Below are positions 55,872-64,000 of a stretch of 64,000 bases of DNA, piece by piece. The position numbers were made by a program, and so were the translations under genes. The notes under the pieces are model-generated. The model was not told the origin of the DNA. It did not search any database and saw only the letters and a list, made by a program, of their open reading frames with translations. The DNA lies in contig NZ_RXLP01000019.1 in assembly GCF_004332295.1 (NCBI RefSeq), positions 62,001-126,000 of the forward strand, written 5' to 3'. This stretch comes from Alloscardovia theropitheci. Lineage in GTDB: Bacteria > Actinomycetota > Actinomycetes > Actinomycetales > Bifidobacteriaceae. Position 1 is the stretch's first letter, and each line of letters begins with the position of its first letter.

Positions 55872-56333
55872 GTGTCCCGTAAAACAACATACCAGCGTGC
55901 GCTCATCGTCTTCTGCGCACTTTTCGTTCTACTTGCCATATTAGGGCTAATGCTCGCGGGCTTGGCAACAATTGAAGACGAATTTGCAAAGGAACCACGA
56001 TACATGTGGATTCATACTCCTATCATGTGTCTTCTCGCCCTTTTCCCTATACCAGTCACAGTATGGACGGTTCTGACAACATACCATTTTTCATTTGGAT
56101 ATACCAAGCTCAGCACAGAAAGGCTACTTACGTATCTGCGAGTGAGTTTCTGGCTTGCTATAGCTCAAGCGATTATTGGTTTCTCGATTCCGTTCACCGT
56201 ATCCACATTCCTTGGGGAAGGCAATCCTCCTATGCTTATCGCATGGGTTACAGTAACTATGGTTCCGTTCTTTATCGCATGCTTCATTGCATTGCTTAAA
56301 CAGAAAATTATTGATGTAATGAAAGAAAGCTGA
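55872..56333 (+). CDS. Four-helix membrane protein, function unknown
   Basis: 153 residues, helices at about 10-35, 47-68, 88-110 and 118-143. The start is a GTG with AGGAGG 8 bases upstream. No family recognised. Followed by a strong terminator. Confidence 0.65.
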   Translation: MSRKTTYQRALIVFCALFVLLAILGLMLAGLATIEDEFAKEPRYMWIHTPIMCLLALFPIPVTVWTVLTTYHFSFGYTKLSTERLLTYLRVSFWLAIAQAIIGFSIPFTVSTFLGEGNPPMLIAWVTVTMVPFFIACFIALLKQKIIDVMKES

Positions 56334-56390
56334 CCGATATAAGAAGATTCCTACATTCCTACTGCAATGACTCTGTTAGTCATATAAACC

Positions 56391-56429
56391 ATGATGGCTT
56401 GTAACGTATATATCGTTACAAGCCATCAT
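56391..56429. terminator. Strong bidirectional terminator
   Basis: ATGATGGCTTGTAACG and CGTTACAAGCCATCAT form a perfect 16-bp stem around TATATAT. It separates the small membrane protein (plus) and gnd (minus). Confidence 0.85.
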
Positions 56430-56475
56430 CTATATTCATGCGCTTAAACTACGCAAACGAAATTTTTCGTTTTAT

Positions 56476-57918
56476 TTACTCTTCGATCTCGCTGCGGTCA
56501 CCACTCCACAAAGTGTGGAAAGTGCCTGGCATATCAACGCGACCGTAGGTATGCGCACCGAAGAAGTCACGCTGTCCTTGGATGAGAGCAGCTGGCAAGC
56601 GGTCAGAGCGCAAACCATCATAGTATGACAATGAGCTAGAGAATGCAGGAACTGGAATACCTACACGAGCAGCAGTAGATACAACTTCACGCCATGCATC
56701 CTGAGCATTTTCTACAGCAGCCTTGAAGTAAGCATCTTGGAGCAATGATTCAAACTTTTCACCGGAATCGAATGCATCAGAAATACGGTTCAAGAACTTT
56801 GCACGAATAATGCAGCCACCACGCCAAATGCGAGCCACAGCGCCGAGATCAATATTCCAATCGTACTTCGCTGCACCTGCACGAATCTCATCGAAGCCTT
56901 GTGCATAAGCGACAATCTTAGAAGCGTACAATGCTTGGCGTACAGCTTCTACAAAAGCTGCCTTATCTTCGACATTAATCTTTCCATCAGGACCTGCAAG
57001 AGGCTTAGACTTTACTTCTTCACGCTGAGCTTCCATGGAAGAAAGTCCACGAGCAAATACTGCTTCTGCGATGCCTGTTACTGGTACAGCAAGGTCAAGA
57101 GCAGTCTGAACTGTCCATGTGCCTGTGCCCTTCATGCCCGCATGATCGACGACTACGTCCACGAATGGCTTTCCTGTCTTTGCATCAACGTGGTGAAGAA
57201 CTTCGGCAGTAATTTCCACGAGATAAGAGTCAAGATCGCCCTTATTCCACTCATCAAAGGTATTAGCGATTTCTTCAGCGCTCATACCAAGACCGCGACG
57301 GAGCAAATCATAAGATTCGCCAATAAGTTGCATATCTGCGTACTCGATACCATTGTGAACCATCTTCACAAAGTGACCTGCGCCATCATGACCGATATGG
57401 GTTACGCATGGTTCGCCTTCTGCTACTGCAGCAATAGATTCAAGGATAGGCCCAAGAGTCTTCCATGATTCATCAGTACCACCAGGCATCATAGAAGGAC
57501 CATTCAAAGCGCCTTCTTCGCCACCGGAGATACCGCAGCCTACATAGTGCAGACCGCGAGCACGAATTTCCTTTTCACGACGAATAGTGTCTGGGAAGTA
57601 GGAGTTTCCACCGTCAACGATGATATCTCCTGGTTCCATTGCATCTGCAAGAGCTTCAATCATCGCATCTGTTGGAGCGCCAGCCTTCACCATAATAATT
57701 GCGGTACGAGGCTTTGCGAGACTGGATACAAATTCTTCAATAGTCTTAGCTGGAATGAATTTGCCTTCATCACCGTGCTCGTTCATCAAAGTTTCTGTAC
57801 GACCGTAAGAGCGGTTATATACTGCTACAGTATTTCCATGGTGTGCAAGATTACGAGCCAAATTTGAGCCCATAACTGCAAGACCTACTACGCCAATATT
57901 TGCTTGTGCTTCTGCCAT
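56476..57918 (-). CDS. gnd: 6-phosphogluconate dehydrogenase, decarboxylating
   Basis: 480 residues. It makes ribulose-5-phosphate and NADPH. N-terminal GVVGLAVMGSNLARNLAHHG and the substrate motif GGEEGALNGPSMMPGG are intact, with the catalytic Lys/Glu region (HFVKMVHNGIEYADMQ). The start is ATG 57918 (MAEAQANIG); an ORF start at 57957 lacks support. It stands apart from zwf-opcA-pgl by 16 kb. Confidence 0.96.
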   Translation of the reverse strand: MAEAQANIGVVGLAVMGSNLARNLAHHGNTVAVYNRSYGRTETLMNEHGDEGKFIPAKTIEEFVSSLAKPRTAIIMVKAGAPTDAMIEALADAMEPGDIIVDGGNSYFPDTIRREKEIRARGLHYVGCGISGGEEGALNGPSMMPGGTDESWKTLGPILESIAAVAEGEPCVTHIGHDGAGHFVKMVHNGIEYADMQLIGESYDLLRRGLGMSAEEIANTFDEWNKGDLDSYLVEITAEVLHHVDAKTGKPFVDVVVDHAGMKGTGTWTVQTALDLAVPVTGIAEAVFARGLSSMEAQREEVKSKPLAGPDGKINVEDKAAFVEAVRQALYASKIVAYAQGFDEIRAGAAKYDWNIDLGAVARIWRGGCIIRAKFLNRISDAFDSGEKFESLLQDAYFKAAVENAQDAWREVVSTAARVGIPVPAFSSSLSYYDGLRSDRLPAALIQGQRDFFGAHTYGRVDMPGTFHTLWSGDRSEIEE

Positions 57919-58055
57919 TTTTCTACGCTTTCTGTTTCTAAATGGGACTAATACCAAGTCTATCTATGCCACTAGATTGTTCGCTTCACGAAAAGCGCAA
58001 TAATTTACGAGGAACAAAACTACTCAAAGAAATAGCAGTTCCTTTTCTCATGTCA

Positions 58056-59312
58056 TTAGTCTTGGAAAATACTAGAATTCTCACTATCTCCTGGAATATC
58101 CTCGCCAGTATAGTCAGCATGTAGAAATTCTCGCCAAAACTCAAGCGATTTTCCATAAGGGAGAGCTTGAGCGCCACGTGATTGAATCTGCACTTTCGTT
58201 TCTTGAACGTCCAGTGCCCTTATTCCGCTGAGCTCATTAGTTAACCGACTCAGTTCATCAGGATTAGTAAAGAGATTAACTACGATATCGGTTAATAATC
58301 GCGCTCGGTCAATTGGCAAAGAATCCCAATGCCGCATTTCAATAAAGTTTTTTAAACGTACATCAGTGAAATGAGTAGAAATAATATGGTTAATTTCATA
58401 CTCATTCAATTCACGATCAGGATACACATCTGCGGCATTTTCAAAGCTTGCTGTCCATACTCCTTGGCGCTGTGCATCTGGTGTATGGGTTGTATCAGCA
58501 GCCATCAGGGGAGTTGCGAGAGCATCTATAGCCGCTCTTTCAAAGCTATAATCCTCATCGTATAGTCCTGTATTAATTCCCGTACGCCCTGTGCCAATGG
58601 ATTCCCACATATGCTGACGAAGAAGAGGCAATTCGTTTAGTTTTCCCTCAAAGAATGGCGTATTTCTAAAGAAATAACCTAATATCGGACCAACTGCTAC
58701 TGCTAAACGCATTTTGTTAATGGCATCAGCTTCACTTGAGAAGTCGAAACTCACCTGCGTGGATGCTGATCCGCGCATCATATTCCATCCATACCCAGAC
58801 AGTCGTCCAAAGAATTCATTCATTGCAGCGTATCGATGCTTTGGAATAATACGAATATCGCGCGCCGAGCTGACAGGCGTATAGCCATAATTAATTAAAC
58901 GAATTGAATGCTTTGCAAGTATTGGATCTATATCAGCGCGAAATTGGGCATATAAATCATTAAGTTCTTCTGGACTTTTCATAATTCCCAAAGAACATTC
59001 CACTTGCCCACCCGGCTCAAGCGAAATCGCAATTTTTCCTCGTCCAAGGCCAAGAAGTGCGGTACCATCACGATATTCCATTGAAGAATCATATAAAGGC
59101 GCTAAATCGTTAAGAACATCGCGGATTCCATGCGGCTCATCATATGTCACAGATGCATTCGTTCCATAACGAACAGGGATGTGCTCAATTTCTACGCCTA
59201 TTCCATACTTCTCACGTGGCACACAGCCGGATTCATAAAAACGAACAAGTGACTGCACATGCTTATCGTTCACGTGCTGATCTTGATGAAAGTATGAGAA
59301 ATCATTATGCAT
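58056..59312 (-). CDS. Glutamate-cysteine ligase, GCS2/plant-type
   Basis: 418 residues. GVEIEHIPV, SLEPGGQVECS, MRGSASTQVSFDF and EMRHWDSLP match the GCS2 family that makes gamma-glutamylcysteine. No glutathione synthetase is near. Next upstream on the same strand, 134 bases away, is a class II amidotransferase, a pairing seen in the egtA/egtC genes of ergothioneine producers; egtB and egtD are absent here. Confidence 0.88.
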   Translation of the reverse strand: MHNDFSYFHQDQHVNDKHVQSLVRFYESGCVPREKYGIGVEIEHIPVRYGTNASVTYDEPHGIRDVLNDLAPLYDSSMEYRDGTALLGLGRGKIAISLEPGGQVECSLGIMKSPEELNDLYAQFRADIDPILAKHSIRLINYGYTPVSSARDIRIIPKHRYAAMNEFFGRLSGYGWNMMRGSASTQVSFDFSSEADAINKMRLAVAVGPILGYFFRNTPFFEGKLNELPLLRQHMWESIGTGRTGINTGLYDEDYSFERAAIDALATPLMAADTTHTPDAQRQGVWTASFENAADVYPDRELNEYEINHIISTHFTDVRLKNFIEMRHWDSLPIDRARLLTDIVVNLFTNPDELSRLTNELSGIRALDVQETKVQIQSRGAQALPYGKSLEFWREFLHADYTGEDIPGDSENSSIFQD

Positions 59313-59446
59313 GTGACTGCACCAATCTGTATAGCAACGCGCGTTTACACAATACAGTAGGTTACACGCGTTTTCCTATATATCTTTATGTATTTTATAA
59401 CTAGCTAGGGAATCTCACAGCACATTATTCTCACAAACTACACGTG

Positions 59447-60301
59447 CTATGCAAGTGGGCGGATTTCATACTCGCCAGTCGCGCTATCTGCGATGAGTAT
59501 ATGATTCTTAGGAAGTTCCTTCCAGCCATCTTCAATTTTTTGATCAAACCCAGAAGAAGCTACTACAACACCACCAGAAATTTTCTTATACCGAATAACA
59601 CGATAATCTTTCGCCTTATCTGCCTGACCATACTTGTCATATACAGCAGTCACACGATCAGATAAATAATCATGCCCAGTAGCATTAACGCACACGAGCT
59701 TTTCTTGAGTTTGAACGAGGCAATTATAGGATGAATCCTTATATTGTTCACGCAAAGTTGCAATAGCATTTTCAGCAGCTTGTGCGATATCCAAACCTTT
59801 ATCTACGAAATGCAAGATATGCGCGAAGAAAATTGCAGAATCGGATTTTCCGCCAGTTTTAGCGACTTCATAATCTGATACAAGCACGTCGTCATCGTGA
59901 ACGAGATTGACGCCATCTTGAGAAGAAATATCACCATTATGAGCAAAGCTGATGCCATCTGCGGTAAATGGCTGCTGATTTTCTGGAATTAATGGCAGAT
60001 TTGATGATGCAAGACGTAAATGGAAAATCGCACTTCGTGCAGGAGTTGAAGCCAGAGATTCAAAATTGTGATCAAGAAAAGCGGGCTCAGTTGTGCGATA
60101 AATATTTTCGAATACTTCAGGGCTAGGTGCGCCACCATCATCCACATGTGCTTCACGATGGGTCGTGTTAATTCCATCAACTCCCCACCCATCGTTATGT
60201 ATACGTGAGATTTCTTTAAACTCATCAAGCTGCTGTGAGCCAATTGCATCACGAAGAGTGATGTCGTTATTTGTTGAAAGGTATCCCAGTAATCTGCACA
60301 T
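59447..60301 (-). CDS. Class II glutamine amidotransferase, YafJ/EgtC-like
   Basis: 284 residues. The catalytic Cys2 (MCRLLGYLS), FHLRLASSN and SFAHNGDIS define an Ntn-type class II domain without a synthetase domain. EgtC relatives hydrolyse gamma-glutamyl bonds. No clear Shine-Dalgarno precedes the ATG, and a hairpin (60312-60347) ends 10 bases before it. Confidence 0.85.
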   Translation of the reverse strand: MCRLLGYLSTNNDITLRDAIGSQQLDEFKEISRIHNDGWGVDGINTTHREAHVDDGGAPSPEVFENIYRTTEPAFLDHNFESLASTPARSAIFHLRLASSNLPLIPENQQPFTADGISFAHNGDISSQDGVNLVHDDDVLVSDYEVAKTGGKSDSAIFFAHILHFVDKGLDIAQAAENAIATLREQYKDSSYNCLVQTQEKLVCVNATGHDYLSDRVTAVYDKYGQADKAKDYRVIRYKKISGGVVVASSGFDQKIEDGWKELPKNHILIADSATGEYEIRPLA

Positions 60302-60311
60302 ACGTATAAGT

Positions 60312-60347
60312 TAACCGCATAAGCATTTTTACACGCCTATGCGGTTA
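60312..60347 (-). terminator. Hairpin between kup and the amidotransferase
   Basis: AACCGCATA (60313-60321) and TATGCGGTT (60338-60346) pair, with GC inside and an A5-rich loop. On the minus strand it lies 68 bases after kup. Confidence 0.65.
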
Positions 60348-60414
60348 TTACGATTACTTATAGCTCCTTATAGTGCCATAACTGAGTAGGAAATTTTGCT
60401 ATAAAGTCAAATGC

Positions 60415-63102
60415 TTATTCGGCTTTAGCTTCAGATTCCTTTTCAGTTTTTGAATTTTCGCTGTCCGAATTTTCACTGCCCGAATTCTCATGGTCAGAAT
60501 TATCATGGTCAGAATTGTCATGGTCAGAATTGTCATCTGACGTCGAACTCTTATGCACCTTTTCTAGTTTTTCGCGGTTCTCAGCATCTACAGACTGTGC
60601 TGCACTTATATCTACAGGAATGCCCGCTTGAGCTGCCTTCTTTGCGAGAACTGCTTCCAAAGTAATTGGCTTTTTCGTCTTACGCAGATTGACGCGACGA
60701 AGAGGAGCAATTGGCGATGTCGTTACGAACAATGGCTGAACTTCAATGAGCGGATTATACGTCGATAATCCAAACCATTTAATTGGTGACCCCGCAGCCT
60801 TACGAATCGCATATTTCATACGCAACGCTAAAGCACCTGAGGTCGTAATCTTCGACTCTGGCATGAGCTCCTTATGGATAAGCACATAACGAATCGAGCC
60901 GATTTCTGGATCTTCATCCACCTTAGGATAAATGCTTGTCTGAGGCTGAAGAGTGCCATCATCAATTAATTCATGCATAATTTGATGAAGATACGTAGCC
61001 ACATTCTGGCTGACTTTGAATCCTAAACGAATTCGTACACGGAAGAGGAACTGTGTACCAAAATTCTCAACCGAGTATTCACGCGTATACGGATCATCTG
61101 TAACGAATACAGATACAGCCCACCATGCACGAGCACGTTTTTGATGATCGCCGAAAATTGAGTAAAAGATATCTGTATCGAGTCGGCGAAGCTCTGTATC
61201 CGATGTCAAATACACTACGTTATCGGCATATAGAGGGATATTTTTATCGTTGTGCAAAACGTTTAATGCTGGCAAGAAGTCTTCAGGAGCCATGTGGCGG
61301 CGCTGGCTACGCTCCACTTTAGTACCTGTATCCCATGTGTACATAATTGCAAAAATAGCAATCGTAATCAGCGTAGTAAACCAACCACCAGTCATAAACT
61401 TTGACATCGATGAGATGAAGAACATGATTTGGATGGCTAAGAAGATAATTGTGAAGATGACGGCAAGGAAACGCCTCTTTTTGCCCCACCAGATATAGGC
61501 AGCAAGCAGTATCGTCGTCGTAATCATCGTTACGGTAAGAGCGAGACCATAGGCTGCAGTGATGCGTTCCGAATCTTGGAAGATAAACAGTACGGCAAGT
61601 GTAGCGACCATCAATACCCAGTTCACAACTGGAATATAAAGCTGACCTCGAGTACGACTTGGATAGCGTACTTGCAGATGAGGCATCCAATTTAGACCAG
61701 TTGCTTCCGAAACCATGGTATAAGCACCAGTAATCAGAGCTTGCGATGCGATCACACCTGCAACTACGGATAGGAGAACAGCTACATAACGTACGGTTTC
61801 CGGCATCATTTGGAAGAATGGATTAAGATTTTCCACTTTTTCCATCACCGGATTGAGCTGATTTTGGATAATCCATTGTCCCTGGCCAAAATAATTCAGC
61901 ATCAAGCACACTTTAATATATGGCCAAGTAGCGTAAATATTTCCACGTCCCACATGACCCATATCCGAGTACAACGCTTCCGCACCGGTAGTTGCCAAGA
62001 ATACTGTACCCATGATGGCGATGCTGGCACGATTATGAGGTGAGAAAAGAAACTCAATTCCATACACTGGATTAAGTGCTTCAAAAATTGTCCAATCAGT
62101 TCCGATAGCCATCACACCTGTAACTGCAAGGAATGTAAACCAGATAAAGACTACAAGACCAAAGACTTTACCGATGCTTTCTGTACCGCGCGATTGGATA
62201 AGGAATAAAATGACAATAATAATTGTCGTAATGACAAGTGTTAATGATTGATTTTCGGTAAACAGACCTTTCAAAGGAGCGAGGGTACGCAAACCTTCTA
62301 CTGCAGAAGAAATGGAGACAGCAGGAGTAAGAACAGAATCGGCCAGGAATGCAGCCCCGCCGACCATAGCTGGAATCCACAACCATTTTGCATAGCGCTT
62401 AACCAAGGAATAAAGCGCGAAGATACCACCTTCACCTTTATTATCAATGCGCATAGCAATAAATACGTATTTGACAGTTGTGATGAGCGTAACTGACCAG
62501 AACAACAAACTGAGCATACCTAGTACTGCATTGCGATCTGCATACTGGATGCCTCCTTGACCAGCCACAAATGACTGTGCCAAGTACAGTGGGGACGTAC
62601 CGATATCACCGTAAACCACGCCGAGCGCGACGACCATCATCGCGATAGAAATTTTATCTTGCGATGTCTGTAGTTTTCTCCACCAGCGTCCAAGAGGCGT
62701 ATGACTCTTCTTGTTCTGAAGCTCAGCGGTACGCTTAGCCTCCTCTTGGGCAAGTCGCTTCGCCTCTATTTCTTCTTCTGATACTGCTCTCTTATCAATC
62801 TTCGGAGCTTTCGTGATACCTTCAGGAGGAAGAATCGCACCTGTCTGCGCAAGGTCAAGAGCAAGCAGGTCAGTAGCTGTTGTAACCCGCTTATCGGTCT
62901 TTTGACCATCATCAGCAGTATCTTCATGCAAAGATTCAGTACTACGTCCTGCCTCGTGTTCTTGAGAATCAGCAGCATTCTCCTCGGCGCGAGCATTGTC
63001 CTCGTGCTCTTTATGCTGAGGCTCGGTTTGTGCAGCAGTATCTTGTGCGAGTGAAGCAAGACCTGAGTCTTGACCGTTTTCGCCGTTAATTTCAGACACC
63101 AT
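60415..63102 (-). CDS. kup: KUP-family potassium transporter
   Basis: 895 residues. N-terminal 150 residues are an acidic, probably disordered tail, then about twelve helices with MVVALGVVYGDIGTSPLYLA, the KUP signature. A cytoplasmic C-terminal domain follows, ending in tandem NSDHD repeats. ATG 63102 has GGTGGAG 6 bases before it. It imports potassium, probably with protons. The extra N- and C-terminal tails make it longer than the usual 620-700 residues. Confidence 0.93.
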   Translation of the reverse strand: MVSEINGENGQDSGLASLAQDTAAQTEPQHKEHEDNARAEENAADSQEHEAGRSTESLHEDTADDGQKTDKRVTTATDLLALDLAQTGAILPPEGITKAPKIDKRAVSEEEIEAKRLAQEEAKRTAELQNKKSHTPLGRWWRKLQTSQDKISIAMMVVALGVVYGDIGTSPLYLAQSFVAGQGGIQYADRNAVLGMLSLLFWSVTLITTVKYVFIAMRIDNKGEGGIFALYSLVKRYAKWLWIPAMVGGAAFLADSVLTPAVSISSAVEGLRTLAPLKGLFTENQSLTLVITTIIIVILFLIQSRGTESIGKVFGLVVFIWFTFLAVTGVMAIGTDWTIFEALNPVYGIEFLFSPHNRASIAIMGTVFLATTGAEALYSDMGHVGRGNIYATWPYIKVCLMLNYFGQGQWIIQNQLNPVMEKVENLNPFFQMMPETVRYVAVLLSVVAGVIASQALITGAYTMVSEATGLNWMPHLQVRYPSRTRGQLYIPVVNWVLMVATLAVLFIFQDSERITAAYGLALTVTMITTTILLAAYIWWGKKRRFLAVIFTIIFLAIQIMFFISSMSKFMTGGWFTTLITIAIFAIMYTWDTGTKVERSQRRHMAPEDFLPALNVLHNDKNIPLYADNVVYLTSDTELRRLDTDIFYSIFGDHQKRARAWWAVSVFVTDDPYTREYSVENFGTQFLFRVRIRLGFKVSQNVATYLHQIMHELIDDGTLQPQTSIYPKVDEDPEIGSIRYVLIHKELMPESKITTSGALALRMKYAIRKAAGSPIKWFGLSTYNPLIEVQPLFVTTSPIAPLRRVNLRKTKKPITLEAVLAKKAAQAGIPVDISAAQSVDAENREKLEKVHKSSTSDDNSDHDNSDHDNSDHENSGSENSDSENSKTEKESEAKAE
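60440..60540 (-). repeat. Tandem 15-bp coding repeats at the 3' end of kup
   Basis: Repeats of a GACAATTCTGACCAT-like unit encode DNSDH three times followed by diverged ENSGS, ENSDS and ENSKT units. Length may vary between strains. Confidence 0.8.
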
Positions 63103-63336
63103 ATAAATCTCCACCTGTTTCCAGGATTTCTTTCTTCTCAATCTCATGTGCCATTTTAGTGGCATACCCTAACTAGTCTTAATAGCTAAGCGCATTGGCT
63201 GATCGTTTAAATCTAGATATTCATATAAAGCCCAGTAGATTATTCGGTAATCGATTATTCTACTCTTTGACCTGCTCTTTGCATACTTTCGAACGCTTAA
63301 TACACATTACGAGTGCCAATAGGTTTACTCTTATCG

Positions 63337-64000
63337 TTAGCGTTTATACGGCAAATCATATGCAGTAACGGTGTTATCGTATGTGATTTCAGTCATCTGC
63401 TCTGTCGGCATCTCAAGAACCTCAGCCATGACTTGAAGCGTGTATGGAGTTAAGTACGATGCATTTGTTCGCCCTCGATATGGTTCAGGGGTCAAGTATG
63501 GAGCATCAGTTTCGATAAGAATATGTTGCGGGTCTATAACGCGTAAAGCTTGGCGCAGACGTTCATTTGATTTATACGTCACAGTCCCCGAAAAGCTCAA
63601 ATACCAGCCCCGCTCACGTGCAATATGTGCAATATGCTCATCCGCAGAGTAGGAATGGAAAATTGTCCGCTCAGGAGCACCGTCTCGAAGTAATATCTCA
63701 ATAACGTCCTCATGCGCATCACGGTCATGGATTTGCATCGCAAGACCTAGATCCTTTGCTAACTCGATATGTTTCCGGAAGGCTTCTCGCTGTGATTGTC
63801 GGGCACCTTCACCTGTACGGAAATAATCCAAACCCGTCTCACCAATTGCAACTACATCATCTGGGTTCTCATGGGCTGCTGTATACACAGCATTCAAAGC
63901 CTCATCAAGAGGTATATCATGCCATGGTTTGTACTGTATTTCTAAGCCATCTGGGCCTTGCGCGCCCCCATGTCCGTGGAGAACTGTTTCGTTAGGATGT
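63337..64000 (-). CDS. tatD: TatD-family metal-dependent hydrolase (partial, runs off right edge)
   Basis: The C-terminal 221 codons are present; the N-terminus is beyond base 64000. AIGETGLDYF, MQIHDRDAHEDVIEIL, IFHSYSA and ILIETDAPYLTPEPYRG are the metal-binding and catalytic motifs of TatD DNases; the frame remains open to the edge with HPNET, as expected for an internal segment. Confidence 0.92.
   Translation of the reverse strand, partial: HPNETVLHGHGGAQGPDGLEIQYKPWHDIPLDEALNAVYTAAHENPDDVVAIGETGLDYFRTGEGARQSQREAFRKHIELAKDLGLAMQIHDRDAHEDVIEILLRDGAPERTIFHSYSADEHIAHIARERGWYLSFSGTVTYKSNERLRQALRVIDPQHILIETDAPYLTPEPYRGRTNASYLTPYTLQVMAEVLEMPTEQMTEITYDNTVTAYDLPYKR

Noticed and set aside
63103-63336. 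Cyclic di-AMP riboswitch before kup
   Set aside because: Only a short TGCCA/TGGCA hairpin is visible; the ydaO core motifs are missing.
1-64000. tRNA or rRNA genes
   Set aside because: GGTTCGAATCC-like sequences were either in coding frames or lacked an acceptor stem; no rRNA signatures were seen.
1-64000. CRISPR array or insertion sequence
   Set aside because: No regularly spaced direct repeats and no transposase frame with terminal inverted repeats were found.

Overview
The window looks like chromosomal DNA from a low-GC member of the Bifidobacteriaceae (Gardnerella/Alloscardovia-like rather than a typical high-GC Bifidobacterium; genus not proven). The grounds are a sucrose phosphorylase that matches the B. 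adolescentis enzyme closely from memory, a bfeUO/sifABCDE-type iron locus as described in Bifidobacterium breve, a zwf-opcA-pgl cluster, and AT-rich intergenic DNA. I see no rRNA, tRNA, insertion sequence, prophage or CRISPR array.

Layout. 1-1.5 kb: two permeases of a peptide ABC transporter, the second cut by the left edge. 1.8-5.4 kb: a 590-residue membrane-anchored stalk protein of unknown role and an amino-acid permease. 5.8-15.5 kb: a seven-gene iron operon on the minus strand (FTR1-like permease BfeU, P19-like lipoprotein BfeO, DUF2318 membrane protein, two FtsX/MacB-like permeases, an ATPase and an FMN-binding lipoprotein), with the flavin transferase apbE divergent from it. 15.5-20.6 kb: a second amino-acid permease, a HIT protein, a GNAT acetyltransferase, ilvC and a decayed gene remnant. 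20.6-32.5 kb: a raffinose/sucrose island with an MFS transporter, ABC transporter (two permeases and a binding lipoprotein), DUF624 protein, sucrose phosphorylase, LacI regulator and GH36 alpha-galactosidase. 32.7-38.6 kb: tadA, upp, sdaA, an MFS exporter, an HD protein and a DtxR-family regulator. 38.6-42.1 kb: zwf-opcA-pgl. 42.4-46 kb: a maltose-type ABC transporter. 46-50 kb: a TraX-like protein, a small membrane protein, an ABC exporter and a Pr6Pr-like membrane protein. 50.5-53.1 kb: metQ-metN-metI. 53.1-55.5 kb: two small helical proteins, a DUF1310-like membrane protein and a lipase with a helical C-terminal half, which together resemble a type VII secreted lipase toxin/immunity module. 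55.9-64 kb: a small membrane protein, gnd, a glutamate-cysteine ligase, a class II glutamine amidotransferase, kup and a partial tatD.

How it fits together. Four 18-bp palindromic operators of one consensus sit on the promoters of the sucrose phosphorylase, alpha-galactosidase and ABC-binding-protein genes. They define a local raffinose regulon, probably read by the LacI protein encoded between them. The enzymes predict uptake of raffinose-type sugars, removal of galactose, then phosphorolysis of sucrose to glucose-1-phosphate and fructose. The iron operon carries a candidate DtxR/IdeR-like palindrome, and a DtxR-family gene lies in the same window. zwf, opcA, pgl and gnd together cover the oxidative pentose phosphate branch. 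The most unusual element is the lipase module, whose secretion machinery is not in the window.
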